Assembly (NCBI GenBank): GCA_007693965.1
Contig: RECQ01000040.1
Coordinates: forward strand, 1 to 64,000
Source of the DNA: Phycisphaeraceae bacterium
GTDB taxonomy: Bacteria > Planctomycetota > Phycisphaerae > Phycisphaerales > UBA1924
Direction of reading: 5' to 3'
Length of the DNA: 64,000 nucleotides
Part shown: piece by piece, positions 8,397-15,664 of the stretch
Numbering within the stretch: position 1 is the stretch's first letter
How the letters are laid out: each line of letters opens with the position of its first letter
Program-made: the position numbers and the translations under genes
The notes under the pieces: model-generated
Seen by the model: the letters and a program-made list of their open reading frames with translations, nothing else
Database searches by the model: none
Told to the model about the DNA's origin: nothing

Positions 8397-9133
8397 TGCA
8401 GTTCCGAAGGTTTAATGACGCCGGGATCGAGGCGTTTCGCGAATACCTGCAGAGGCTGCGAGCCGAGCCGACATCGCCCCCCCCGCTGTCTCTGCTGACG
8501 AACAACGAGGTCTCGGCGCCGCTCACCCCCGCGATCAGCGCTGAGCCTGATACGTTCGATAGTCGGATGGATTTCGCCCGATGGCTGCACACCGCCTCGG
8601 AAGCGGCGGACGCCACGATCCCTCGCGGCGACGCTGGATTCTGGGCGTGGCTTTCTCTGGCTCTGTTCGATCAGGTGTGTCCGGTGGATGGGAATGGAAT
8701 GCGAACTGTCCGAGAAGATGCAAGATATATTGCCATGTTGCAGGATGCACGGCGACACTATCGACACTTGCTGTTTGGTCCATATTCAATTTTCCATCTT
8801 CATCGAGATGATCCTGACGCCGCTGGCGTCCTCCTATATGGCGAACTCACGACACTCGGGCATCACCAATACCAAATAGCCTCTCGCAAGGACCTGCTTG
8901 GAAATAAAAATGTTCTTTCTGCCGCAACTCTACTATATATTGATGAGCAAACTGGCCGGACAAAGCGGGGAAGTGTTTCTCAGCGTAATGGTTCTGTTTT
9001 TCGATTTGTGCGCATCGTTAACCAGCTGGAACGCGTGTGGGATCTTATGGCGACTGATGCTCGCCAAATAATTGAAATGCTGCCATCGGAATTCGATCGC
9101 TTCAAATCCCCTCGTTCACTGAACGATCTATGA
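8396..9133 (+). CDS. Accessory operon protein 4: unknown, possibly DUF6339-like
   Basis: This 245-residue protein starts at an ATG overlapping the previous stop (TGATG), with GGAGGAG a few bases upstream. The middle has FWAWLSLALFDQVCP and, after a short gap, HYRHLLFGPYSIF; from memory this resembles the DUF6339 family found beside ATPase and methylase genes, but I cannot confirm it. A frame-preserving GTG sits one codon upstream. From about 8700 to the stop the DNA is clearly AT-richer than its surroundings, suggesting recent transfer. It is the last gene of the operon and meets the truncated nuclease gene tail to tail. Confidence 0.85.
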   Translation: MQFRRFNDAGIEAFREYLQRLRAEPTSPPPLSLLTNNEVSAPLTPAISAEPDTFDSRMDFARWLHTASEAADATIPRGDAGFWAWLSLALFDQVCPVDGNGMRTVREDARYIAMLQDARRHYRHLLFGPYSIFHLHRDDPDAAGVLLYGELTTLGHHQYQIASRKDLLGNKNVLSAATLLYIDEQTGRTKRGSVSQRNGSVFRFVRIVNQLERVWDLMATDARQIIEMLPSEFDRFKSPRSLNDL

Positions 9134-9322
9134 ATATATTCTCTCTGTGATACTTGATCGCCTCCGGATCAGGTGAAAAGACAGCGAAGAGTTTCTGTTG
9201 ATACGCGCCGCCAGCTCGATGATGTCCGGGTTGTGCTGGTGCAGCTTGCCGAAGGACGTCTGGCAATAGAGGCGAAAGGCGACGAGCGTTTCTTCCCACG
9301 TCCATTTCCGCTGCTTGGGCAT
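9128..9322 (-). pseudogene. Truncated HNH-endonuclease gene, N-terminal fragment only
   Basis: The 64-codon frame begins MPKQRKWTWEETLVAFRLYC and continues through FGKLHQHNPDIIELAARINR. From family knowledge this is the conserved N-terminal module of a class of HNH restriction endonucleases (WTREELxxAFxxYCxxPFGxxHxxNPxI). After INRNSS the sequence departs from the family and stops; the expected A-M-K-L-x-N-F-A-S-x-D-P segment and the HNH domain are missing. No continuation was found in the other minus-strand frames towards 9100. It lies between the accessory operon and the tRNA gene, so it is probably what is left of an older insertion at the same site. Confidence 0.65.
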
Positions 9323-9382
9323 CACGCCAGGGTGGCAGAACCGAATCTCCGCCGCAACCGGTCGCGCCTGCGCCGACACAAG

Positions 9383-9456
9383 CGCCCCGGGGAGGACTCG
9401 AACCTCCGACCTGCGATTTAGAAGACCGCTGCTCTATCCAGCTGAGCTACCGGGGC
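9383..9456 (-). tRNA. tRNA-Arg (anticodon UCU)
   Basis: A complete 74-nt cloverleaf can be drawn: acceptor GCCCCGG/CCGGGGC, D-arm GCTC/GAGC, anticodon stem GCGGT/ATCGC with loop CTTCTAA (anticodon TCT, reads AGA), T-arm GGAGG/CCTCC with TTCGAGT, discriminator G. CCA is not encoded. The 3' end points towards the accessory operon, the usual geometry for integration at a tRNA gene. Confidence 0.95.
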
Positions 9457-9521
9457 GGGCAGGGAAGCGTACCGGGGTCGTTGCGGGGGGACAACGGGCG
9501 GGCGGTTTCGCCGGCTTTCGC

Positions 9522-11042
9522 TCACCTGGGCGTCGTTCGATTCAGCAGCCATTCGATGGCTTCGGAGAGGACATCTGCGACGAGGAGTGTGTGGCCCTGG
9601 CCCTCGGCGAGGCGGATCTCGATATCGGCGCCGCGGTCGCGGGCGGCGGCGGCGCCGGGGAGCATGCGGGATGCGGGGACGATCGGGTCGAACTCGGCGG
9701 GGATGAGGAGCGTGGGCGGCGGATCGTCGTTGCGATTGAAGAAGCCGCCGGCGATGCAGCAGATGGCGGCGACATCGTCCGGGCGCATGCGCGCCACCGC
9801 GGAGGCTGTCATGGCGCCGAGTGAGTGGCCGACCATGTAGACGCGGCTGCGGTCGATGTTGTGCTCTGCGGCCATGGTGTCGACGAGGAGGTCGAACCAG
9901 GCGGGCGTGGAGACGAAGGTGGTGGTGAGGGGGGCGGCGACGATGAAGCCGTGCTCGTCGGCGAGCTGTTGAATGAGGCCGGCGCCGTAGGCCTCGAAGA
10001 ACATGGTCTCCTCGCCGCCGGCGCCGTGGAGGGCGATGACGAGGGGCGACGGTTCGTCGGCCGCGGGGCGGGGCGGGGCGTAGACGGTGAGGGGCATGCG
10101 GGCGGCGTCGATGCTGAGCGTGCGCCAGATGCGGCCGGGGCGTTGCTTGTAGGGGTTCTCCGCGCGTTCGAGGGCGGCGATTTCCTGGTCGAGCGACTGC
10201 ATGAGCTCGTGCGGGTCGAGCAGGTAGCGCGCGGACTGCTGCGTATCGGGCGGCAGGGCGAGGAGCTCGTTGCGGTCGCGGCAGGCTTGCAGGGCCTGGA
10301 GGAAATGAGATGGTCCGTCGCCGATGGCTTCGAGGCGGGCGCTGTTGGCGGCGTGGGTCTTGCGCAGGTCGCGATCGACGATGGACCAGTGGCCTGCGTC
10401 GATGTCGAGGTCGTCGCGGGTGCGCAGCTCGATGCGCAGTTGTCCCGGTCGGAGGAACGTCGCGGGCGCATCGAGCGGGCGGCGCAGGGAGATGCGTCCG
10501 GCGTCGTCGATGGGCGCTTCGACGGGCGATTCCCAGGAGTCGCCGTCGGCGTTGAGCAGGCGCAGCGTGAGATGCGCGCGTCCGGGGCGGCGATCTTCGG
10601 GCGCGGCGATGTAGCGCGAGGTGATGACGAGCTCCGGCGCCGGGCCGCCGGCGCGGATGTGATGAACGGCGGGCTCGATGCGCGCTGCGAGCGAGATCGC
10701 GATGGACGCGTCGATATCGGCGCTCGCGCCGAGTGCGCGAAGGGAGAGCAAGTCGATCTGGCGCAGCGGGCGGGAGAGATCGCCGGAGAAGAACATGCGG
10801 GTAGCGGCGTCGAAGCCGCGGTTGAATTCGAGCGTGGCTTCGGCGGTGCGCTGGAAGGTCGCATAGGCGCGCTCGAAGCGGAGGAAGGTATGGGCGAGGT
10901 CGGCGCGTGTGGGGAGCGATGCGGGGAAGGGGCCGGCGGCGTCGGCGTCTGCGCGGGCGGAGTGCGTGATGAGGCCCGGCGCCAGCGCGAGGGCGGCGGC
11001 GAGCGCGAACGGAAGGGTCAGGGCGCGATTCGGTCGGGGCAT
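9522..11042 (-). CDS. Secreted alpha/beta-hydrolase, esterase (PHB-depolymerase-like)
   Basis: The 506-residue precursor has a signal peptide (hydrophobic LPFALAAALALAPGL, likely cleavage near ADA at about residue 33). The first 300 residues form an unassigned helical and beta region. The catalytic alpha/beta-hydrolase domain follows, with the oxyanion-side LVIALHGAGG, nucleophile Ser407 in VGHSLGA, Asp452 in AEFDPIVP and His484 in GQGHTL. This arrangement fits secreted esterases of the PHB-depolymerase/feruloyl-esterase type; the substrate is unknown. It ends 65 bp before the tRNA gene and is last in a four-gene minus-strand operon, 13 bp after the thioredoxin-fold gene. Confidence 0.85.
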   Translation of the reverse strand: MPRPNRALTLPFALAAALALAPGLITHSARADADAAGPFPASLPTRADLAHTFLRFERAYATFQRTAEATLEFNRGFDAATRMFFSGDLSRPLRQIDLLSLRALGASADIDASIAISLAARIEPAVHHIRAGGPAPELVITSRYIAAPEDRRPGRAHLTLRLLNADGDSWESPVEAPIDDAGRISLRRPLDAPATFLRPGQLRIELRTRDDLDIDAGHWSIVDRDLRKTHAANSARLEAIGDGPSHFLQALQACRDRNELLALPPDTQQSARYLLDPHELMQSLDQEIAALERAENPYKQRPGRIWRTLSIDAARMPLTVYAPPRPAADEPSPLVIALHGAGGEETMFFEAYGAGLIQQLADEHGFIVAAPLTTTFVSTPAWFDLLVDTMAAEHNIDRSRVYMVGHSLGAMTASAVARMRPDDVAAICCIAGGFFNRNDDPPPTLLIPAEFDPIVPASRMLPGAAAARDRGADIEIRLAEGQGHTLLVADVLSEAIEWLLNRTTPR

Positions 11043-11055
11043 TCGTGAAACTCCA

Positions 11056-11649
11056 TCACGTCGCGGCGCAGGCGCCGCCGGAGCAGCCTGCGAGGTCGGT
11101 GTAGTCGGGTCGGTCGGCGGCGGAGCGGTGGCGGAAGGCGCGGACGATGCGTCCGTCGGCGACGAGGAAGGCGCCGGGCATCTGGAAGCCGTCGCCGGCG
11201 AGTTTTCCGGCGCCATGACGGTTGAGTATGCCGGCCACAAAGCCGCGGATCCACACCTTGAAGCCGAAGAGCTGGCCGAGGCGGCCGCGCTTGAGTTCGA
11301 AGGCGCGGTAGAGATGTTTGTCGGGGTCGCTGACGCGGTGGACGTCTCCGAGGCCGTAGCGGGCGAAGACGGGAGCAGCATCGGAGTCCGGCGCCATCTG
11401 GACCAGGACGATCTGCACGCCGGATTGTTCGAGCTCCGCGCGGCGCTCTTTCAGGTCGGCGAGGGCCTCGCGGCAGAAGGTGCAGCCGAGGTGGCGCAGC
11501 AGGACGACGAGCAGCGGCGACTTCTTTGAGAGGTCGAGGAGGGATACTCCGGACTGGGTGTGCGCGCCGGCGAGCGCTTCCTGAAGGTTCTTGGGCGCAG
11601 GTTGTTCGCGTGAATCGGTTTGTGTCGCTGTCGCCTGGCTCGTTGTCAT
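11056..11649 (-). CDS. Peroxiredoxin-like (AhpC/TSA, SelL-type) redox protein
   Basis: The 197-residue thioredoxin-fold protein carries a CTFC active site in LLRHLGCTFCREALADL. It also has the long insertion and FLVADGRIVRAF strand typical of the peroxiredoxin-like (PRXL2/SelL-related) group, not of classical AhpC. It probably reduces peroxides or disulphides in the cytosol; no signal peptide is seen. The start at 11649 overlaps the stop of the upstream membrane-protein gene by 4 bp (ATGA), so translation is coupled. Confidence 0.85.
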   Translation of the reverse strand: MTTSQATATQTDSREQPAPKNLQEALAGAHTQSGVSLLDLSKKSPLLVVLLRHLGCTFCREALADLKERRAELEQSGVQIVLVQMAPDSDAAPVFARYGLGDVHRVSDPDKHLYRAFELKRGRLGQLFGFKVWIRGFVAGILNRHGAGKLAGDGFQMPGAFLVADGRIVRAFRHRSAADRPDYTDLAGCSGGACAAT

Positions 11650-12032
11650 GCCGGTTCGCTGCCTTTCGCGGCCCTTGCTGCGCTGATGAGGATCAGCGTG
11701 AAGGGCGCCCACCAGATCAGGTCGTTGGTGATAATCGTCCATCCGAAGGACCACGGCAGGTCGCCCCCGGCCGCGGCGTCAAGGAAGCCGATGGGGCCGA
11801 AGACTTTGCCGAGCAGTCCTACGAGGACGATAGGCCAGTGGCGCAGCGGATTGCGGGAGGCGATGAGATAACCGATCCCGTAAACGCCCACGATCATGCC
11901 CACGCACTGCCAGATCTGCGGATAGAGCGGCGGCGCCATGCCGGACCACTCGAAGATGGCGTTCGGCGCCGCGATGATGAAGGCGCCCCAGAGCAGGTTG
12001 TAGAGGCCGGCGAGGACGAGCGTTGTGCGCAT
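11646..12032 (-). CDS. Small four-helix membrane protein
   Basis: This 128-residue protein is almost entirely hydrophobic, with four likely membrane segments (about residues 5-24, 43-58, 66-84 and 104-120) and conserved-looking YNLLWGAF and GKVFGPIGF. I do not recognise a named family. It is coupled to the peroxiredoxin-like gene by a 4-bp overlap and follows the SDR gene by 23 bp, suggesting a shared redox or membrane role. The start at 12032 is chosen because the first membrane helix begins two residues later. Confidence 0.8.
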   Translation of the reverse strand: MRTTLVLAGLYNLLWGAFIIAAPNAIFEWSGMAPPLYPQIWQCVGMIVGVYGIGYLIASRNPLRHWPIVLVGLLGKVFGPIGFLDAAAGGDLPWSFGWTIITNDLIWWAPFTLILISAARAAKGSEPA

Positions 12033-12055
12033 CCATCGAGGGGAGCGCCCGGAGC

Positions 12056-12820
12056 TCACGCCCCGCCTCGCGGACGGATCGTGCCCAGGCCGCCGTCGGC
12101 GCCGATGCACTGGCCGGTCACCCAGGAGCTCTCGGGGCCGAGCAGCCAGCGGATGGCGGGAACGATGTCTTCCGGCTCTCCGACGCGGCCGAGGGGGTGC
12201 ATGGCGGTCGAGGCCTTGAGCGAGGCTTCGCTGGATGTGATGGCCTTCGTCGCGTTGGTGCGCACCAGGCCGGGGGCGACGCAGTTGATGCGCACGCCGC
12301 GGGAGGCGTAGGAGGCGGCGGCGGAGAGCGTGAGCCCGATGACGCCGGCCTTGGCGGCGGCGATGGCCTCGTGGCTGGGCAGTCCGACGCGGGCGGCGGC
12401 GGAGGACATCAGGACGATCGAGCCCCCCTGCTGCTTCTGCATCAGCTTCGCCGCGGAGCGCACGATGTTGAAGGACGTGGTGAGGTTGCGCGTGAGCGTG
12501 TCGAGCCACTCGTCGTCGCTGGTGAGATGGGCGGGCTTGATGAGGACGGAGCCGATGCAGTTGACGACGCCGTCGAGACGTCCGTGGCGCTCGCGGGTTT
12601 CGTGGAGGAATGCGTCCACGGCGTCGCCCTCAGCTGCATTGAGGGCGGTGTGGTCCGCATCGAGTTCGTCGGCGAGTTTCGAGAGATTTTCCTCGGTGCG
12701 GGACGCGAGGGCGAGCGTGTGGCCGTCTTCGGAGAGCGAGCGCGCGAGGAGCGAGCCGATGCCGCCGGTGGCGCCGAATATGGCGATGGTGGATTGTTCG
12801 TTGATTGTGCGCGCGGTCAT
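12056..12820 (-). CDS. SDR-family oxidoreductase with an atypical active site
   Basis: The 254-residue Rossmann protein has the glycine-rich cofactor site (FGATGGIGS, about residues 15-23), NCIGS in place of NNAG, the catalytic Ser in VLMSSAAA, and the C-terminal PGLVRT and GADGG segments of classical short-chain dehydrogenases. In the usual YxxxK position it reads HEAIAAAK: the Lys is present but the Tyr is replaced by Ile. The substrate is unknown and dehydrogenase activity cannot be assumed. It is the first gene of the operon running down to the esterase. Confidence 0.9.
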   Translation of the reverse strand: MTARTINEQSTIAIFGATGGIGSLLARSLSEDGHTLALASRTEENLSKLADELDADHTALNAAEGDAVDAFLHETRERHGRLDGVVNCIGSVLIKPAHLTSDDEWLDTLTRNLTTSFNIVRSAAKLMQKQQGGSIVLMSSAAARVGLPSHEAIAAAKAGVIGLTLSAAASYASRGVRINCVAPGLVRTNATKAITSSEASLKASTAMHPLGRVGEPEDIVPAIRWLLGPESSWVTGQCIGADGGLGTIRPRGGA

Positions 12821-12893
12821 CGCGGTCCTCCGTTCTCGTGGGTGTTGTCACGAGTGGATTCGATGCGGAGGGTCGATGGATTCGATGGCTTGA

Positions 12894-13709
12894 TCAGCCC
12901 TCGACAGGCGCGACGAGGGGGACGCGATCCTGCTTGGAGACCACCACGCCCCCGGGCTGCTCGACGGTGATGGCGAAGAGCGTGGGGCTCCTGACAGGGA
13001 GCTTGGCGCGGATGGGGACGCGGACCTCGCCGGTTTCATCGGGGCGGACGTTGAAGACGCCGCCGTCGACGGGGTGCTCGTCGCGGGTGGGATCGAAGAT
13101 CCAGAGCTGGTAGTCGTTCTGATTCGGGTCGAGGGGCGGGAGGTCGCGGAAGACCATCCAGCCGGCCTGGGCGCTGTCGCTCCAGAGCACCTCGCCGGTG
13201 ACGCCCTCGCCGAGCGGATCGGGGCCGGGCGACCAGGCGACGCGGACGGCGTCGGGACGCGTTTCGATGTCGGCGTAGGCTGGGAATCGCTCTTCAGGTT
13301 GGGTGATGACGGTGAACAACATCAGCCAGCCGAGCAGCGCGATGGCGATGGCCGCGGCGGCGGAGAACCACGCCAGACCCGTGGCGCCACCGATGCGCGC
13401 CAGGACGCCGTCGCCACCGCTGGAAGCACCGGGGGCGCCAGAGCTTGCGCCGGCGGCCCACTCTCGGCCAGCCTTTGAAAGGCGCTCCCGCACTTCAGCG
13501 GGCATGGCGTCCGCCTGCTGTGATGGCGGCTCGCCGAGGGCGAGGGAGAGTTCGGCCGCGGTGCGTTCGAGGGCTTCGAGATCGGCTTCGCCTTCGGTGG
13601 CGAGCAGCGCATCAAGCTGCTTGCGCTCGGCGGCGTCCAGACCTTCGGTCACCTGGTCGGCCAGGAGGTCGAGCATGCGGTCACGGTCGGGAGTGGGCGA
13701 TTGACTCAC
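12894..13709 (-). CDS. RskA-type anti-sigma factor
   Basis: The 271-residue protein has an N-terminal cytoplasmic helical domain (about residues 8-60, LLADQVTEGLDAAERKQLDALL, typical of anti-sigma domains), a Gly/Ser-rich linker, one membrane helix at about 112-135, and an outer RskA-like C-terminal domain with QLWIFDP and FAITVEQPGGV. It should hold the ECF sigma factor inactive at the membrane. Its start overlaps the sigma stop by 4 bp. No zinc-binding HxxxCxxC motif is present, which is normal for this subgroup. Confidence 0.9.
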   Translation of the reverse strand: MSQSPTPDRDRMLDLLADQVTEGLDAAERKQLDALLATEGEADLEALERTAAELSLALGEPPSQQADAMPAEVRERLSKAGREWAAGASSGAPGASSGGDGVLARIGGATGLAWFSAAAAIAIALLGWLMLFTVITQPEERFPAYADIETRPDAVRVAWSPGPDPLGEGVTGEVLWSDSAQAGWMVFRDLPPLDPNQNDYQLWIFDPTRDEHPVDGGVFNVRPDETGEVRVPIRAKLPVRSPTLFAITVEQPGGVVVSKQDRVPLVAPVEG

Positions 13710-14275
13710 AGCGCCACCTCCGTTCCCGCGGTTCCGCGAATTTCATCGATGATCTCCCGGGCCCGGATGAGGCCGCGGCGGATGTGCGTTTTGACGGTGC
13801 CGAGCGGCATGCCGGTTATTTCGGCGATCTGGGCGTGTGTGTATCCCTGCTGAATGGAGAGTCGCAGGACACGCTGCTGATCATCGCTAAGCTGCTCGAA
13901 GGCTTCAGACGCGGCGGAGAATTCTTCCGTCAGCTCCTGACCCTGCTCGGAAGCATCGACCTTCGACTCGCCGACCTGATTCTCATCGGGCATGGCGACG
14001 GGCTTGAGCCGGCGCCCCTGCCGGTTGAGGCGATCGATCAGGCGGCGCCGGGCGATCATGGCGATGAATGTCGATTCACCCGCGATGGTCGGATCGAAGC
14101 GTCCGGAGCTGCGCCACACATCGGTGAAAATCTCCTGCACCGCATCTTCGGCGTCGGCCTGGGTGGACGTGAACCGCCGCGCCAGCGACCACACCAGAGC
14201 GCTGTAGCGATCGATGCATTCCTGCACCGCTCCTGCCTCACCTCGTGCGACTCGCTGAAGAATGGTGTCCGACAA
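13706..14275 (-). CDS. ECF-family RNA polymerase sigma factor (SigK-like)
   Basis: Region 2 (CIDRYSALVWSLARRF through DAEDAVQEIFTDVWRS) and region 4 (LRLSIQQGYTHAQIAEITGM, GTVKTHIRRGL) are complete. With a TTG start at 14275 the protein is 189 residues, the normal ECF length, and AAGGA lies 11 nt upstream. A longer in-frame version to 14554 would add an Arg-rich tail unlike the family. It is translationally coupled to the RskA-type anti-sigma gene, and a fasciclin gene lies directly upstream on the same strand; SigK/RskA regulons are known to include fasciclin proteins. Confidence 0.92.
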   Translation of the reverse strand: MSDTILQRVARGEAGAVQECIDRYSALVWSLARRFTSTQADAEDAVQEIFTDVWRSSGRFDPTIAGESTFIAMIARRRLIDRLNRQGRRLKPVAMPDENQVGESKVDASEQGQELTEEFSAASEAFEQLSDDQQRVLRLSIQQGYTHAQIAEITGMPLGTVKTHIRRGLIRAREIIDEIRGTAGTEVAL

Positions 14276-14550
14276 CGGAAGCTGATTCCTTCTCCGCCTT
14301 TCGGTCGACGCAGACGAGCGTCGCCGTCGAGAACCCGGACCCCTGCAAAGGGCGGCGGATTTGACTGTATGCGAACTCCGCCTCGGAAGGCAAGTCCGCG
14401 AGGGGAATCCCGTAGCCTGGATGGCGGGTTGGATTGTGATGGTCATGGGAATTGTCTGCAGGCGGGTGAAATCACTTCGCCTGCGCGCGCAGACAGCGAC
14501 GATCGCTCGCCGCTGCCCACGCACGGAACAAAGGACGGAGACATGGTCGA

Positions 14551-15507
14551 TCACATGCCGGGGGGCAGGATCACGGAGTCGATGACATGGATCACGCCGT
14601 TGACGGCCTGGATGTCGGTCTTGCTGATGCGGGCGTCGTTGACATAGGCGCCGCGAGAGCTGGAGCGGATGCGGACCTCGGACCCCTGCACGGTCTTGGC
14701 GGATCCGGCCTTGATCGCCTGGTCGGCGTAGACGCGGCCGGGCACAACGTGGTAGGTCAGGACGGCGCGAAGCTGGTCGCGGTTCTCAGGCTTGAGCAGA
14801 TTCTCGACCGTGCCCGAGGGGAGCTTTGCGAAGGCGGCGTCGGTGGGCGCGAAGACTGTGAAGGGACCGTCGCCCTTGAGGGTCGAGATGAGCTGGGCGG
14901 CGTCGAGGGCTGCGGCGAGCGTCTTGAACGTGCCGGCGCCGACGGCGACTTCGACCACATCCTCCATGCTGGGCAGGATGACCGAATCAATGACGTGGAT
15001 CACGCCGTTGCTGGCCTCGATGTCGGTTGAGGTGACGCGGGCGTCGTTGATTCGGACACCGCCGCTGCTGTTGATGTTGACGCGCTGGCCGTTCAGTGTC
15101 TCGGCGTAGTCGAGCCCGGTGACGTCGGAGGCCATCACCTTGCCGGAGACGACGTGGTAGGTGAGGATCGCCTGAAGAGCGGACCTGTTCTCCGGCTTGA
15201 GCAGGTTCTCGACCGTGCCGGCGGGGAGCTTGGCGAAGGCGGCGTCGGTGGGCGCGAAGACTGTGAAGGGGCCGTCGCCCTTGAGGGCGTCGACGAGGCC
15301 AGCGGCCGTGAGGGCGGCGGCGAGCGTGTTGAAGGATCCGGCGTTGACCGCCGTGTCGACGATGTCCCGCGTGGCGCCCCCCCGCTCCTGCCAGGAAGCG
15401 TTGGCGACGGTGGGGGTGTCTTGCGCAGCGTTGGATGAGCATTGGGCATGGACGCCGGTCGCGGCGGCGCCGGTGATGATGGCGCTCGCAAAGAGATGAA
15501 TCTTCAT
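14551..15507 (-). CDS. Secreted protein with two fasciclin (FAS1) domains
   Basis: The 318-residue precursor has a signal peptide ([17 protein letters not shown], cleavage near HA-Q) followed by two FAS1 repeats at about residues 45-175 and 180-315. Each contains the paired signatures [17 protein letters not shown] and LTYHVV, and ends in [13 protein letters not shown]. The two repeats are very similar to each other, indicating a recent internal duplication. FAS1 domains mediate adhesion or matrix contact. It lies upstream of the ECF sigma gene with about 275 bp between them, so it probably has its own promoter and may be a target of that sigma factor. Confidence 0.93.
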   Translation of the reverse strand: MKIHLFASAIITGAAATGVHAQCSSNAAQDTPTVANASWQERGGATRDIVDTAVNAGSFNTLAAALTAAGLVDALKGDGPFTVFAPTDAAFAKLPAGTVENLLKPENRSALQAILTYHVVSGKVMASDVTGLDYAETLNGQRVNINSSGGVRINDARVTSTDIEASNGVIHVIDSVILPSMEDVVEVAVGAGTFKTLAAALDAAQLISTLKGDGPFTVFAPTDAAFAKLPSGTVENLLKPENRDQLRAVLTYHVVPGRVYADQAIKAGSAKTVQGSEVRIRSSSRGAYVNDARISKTDIQAVNGVIHVIDSVILPPGM

Positions 15508-15664
15508 GGGAAATTGTCCTCGTGTCTGGTTGCTGGATTTCGGGACGGCGGGCCGGCTCCGCCGCGCCTGAACGACAGGCTGAACTGGTCAGCCCCCGTA
15601 TTCGATGGAGGACCCGACTGGATTCAGCGGCGGAGGCGGACTTTTTTCGGCCTGTGGGGAAGCG

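Noticed and set aside
9825-11048. Long plus-strand open frame opposite the esterase gene
   Set aside because: Gly/Arg/Glu-rich with no domain; the minus strand carries a signal peptide and a full catalytic triad.
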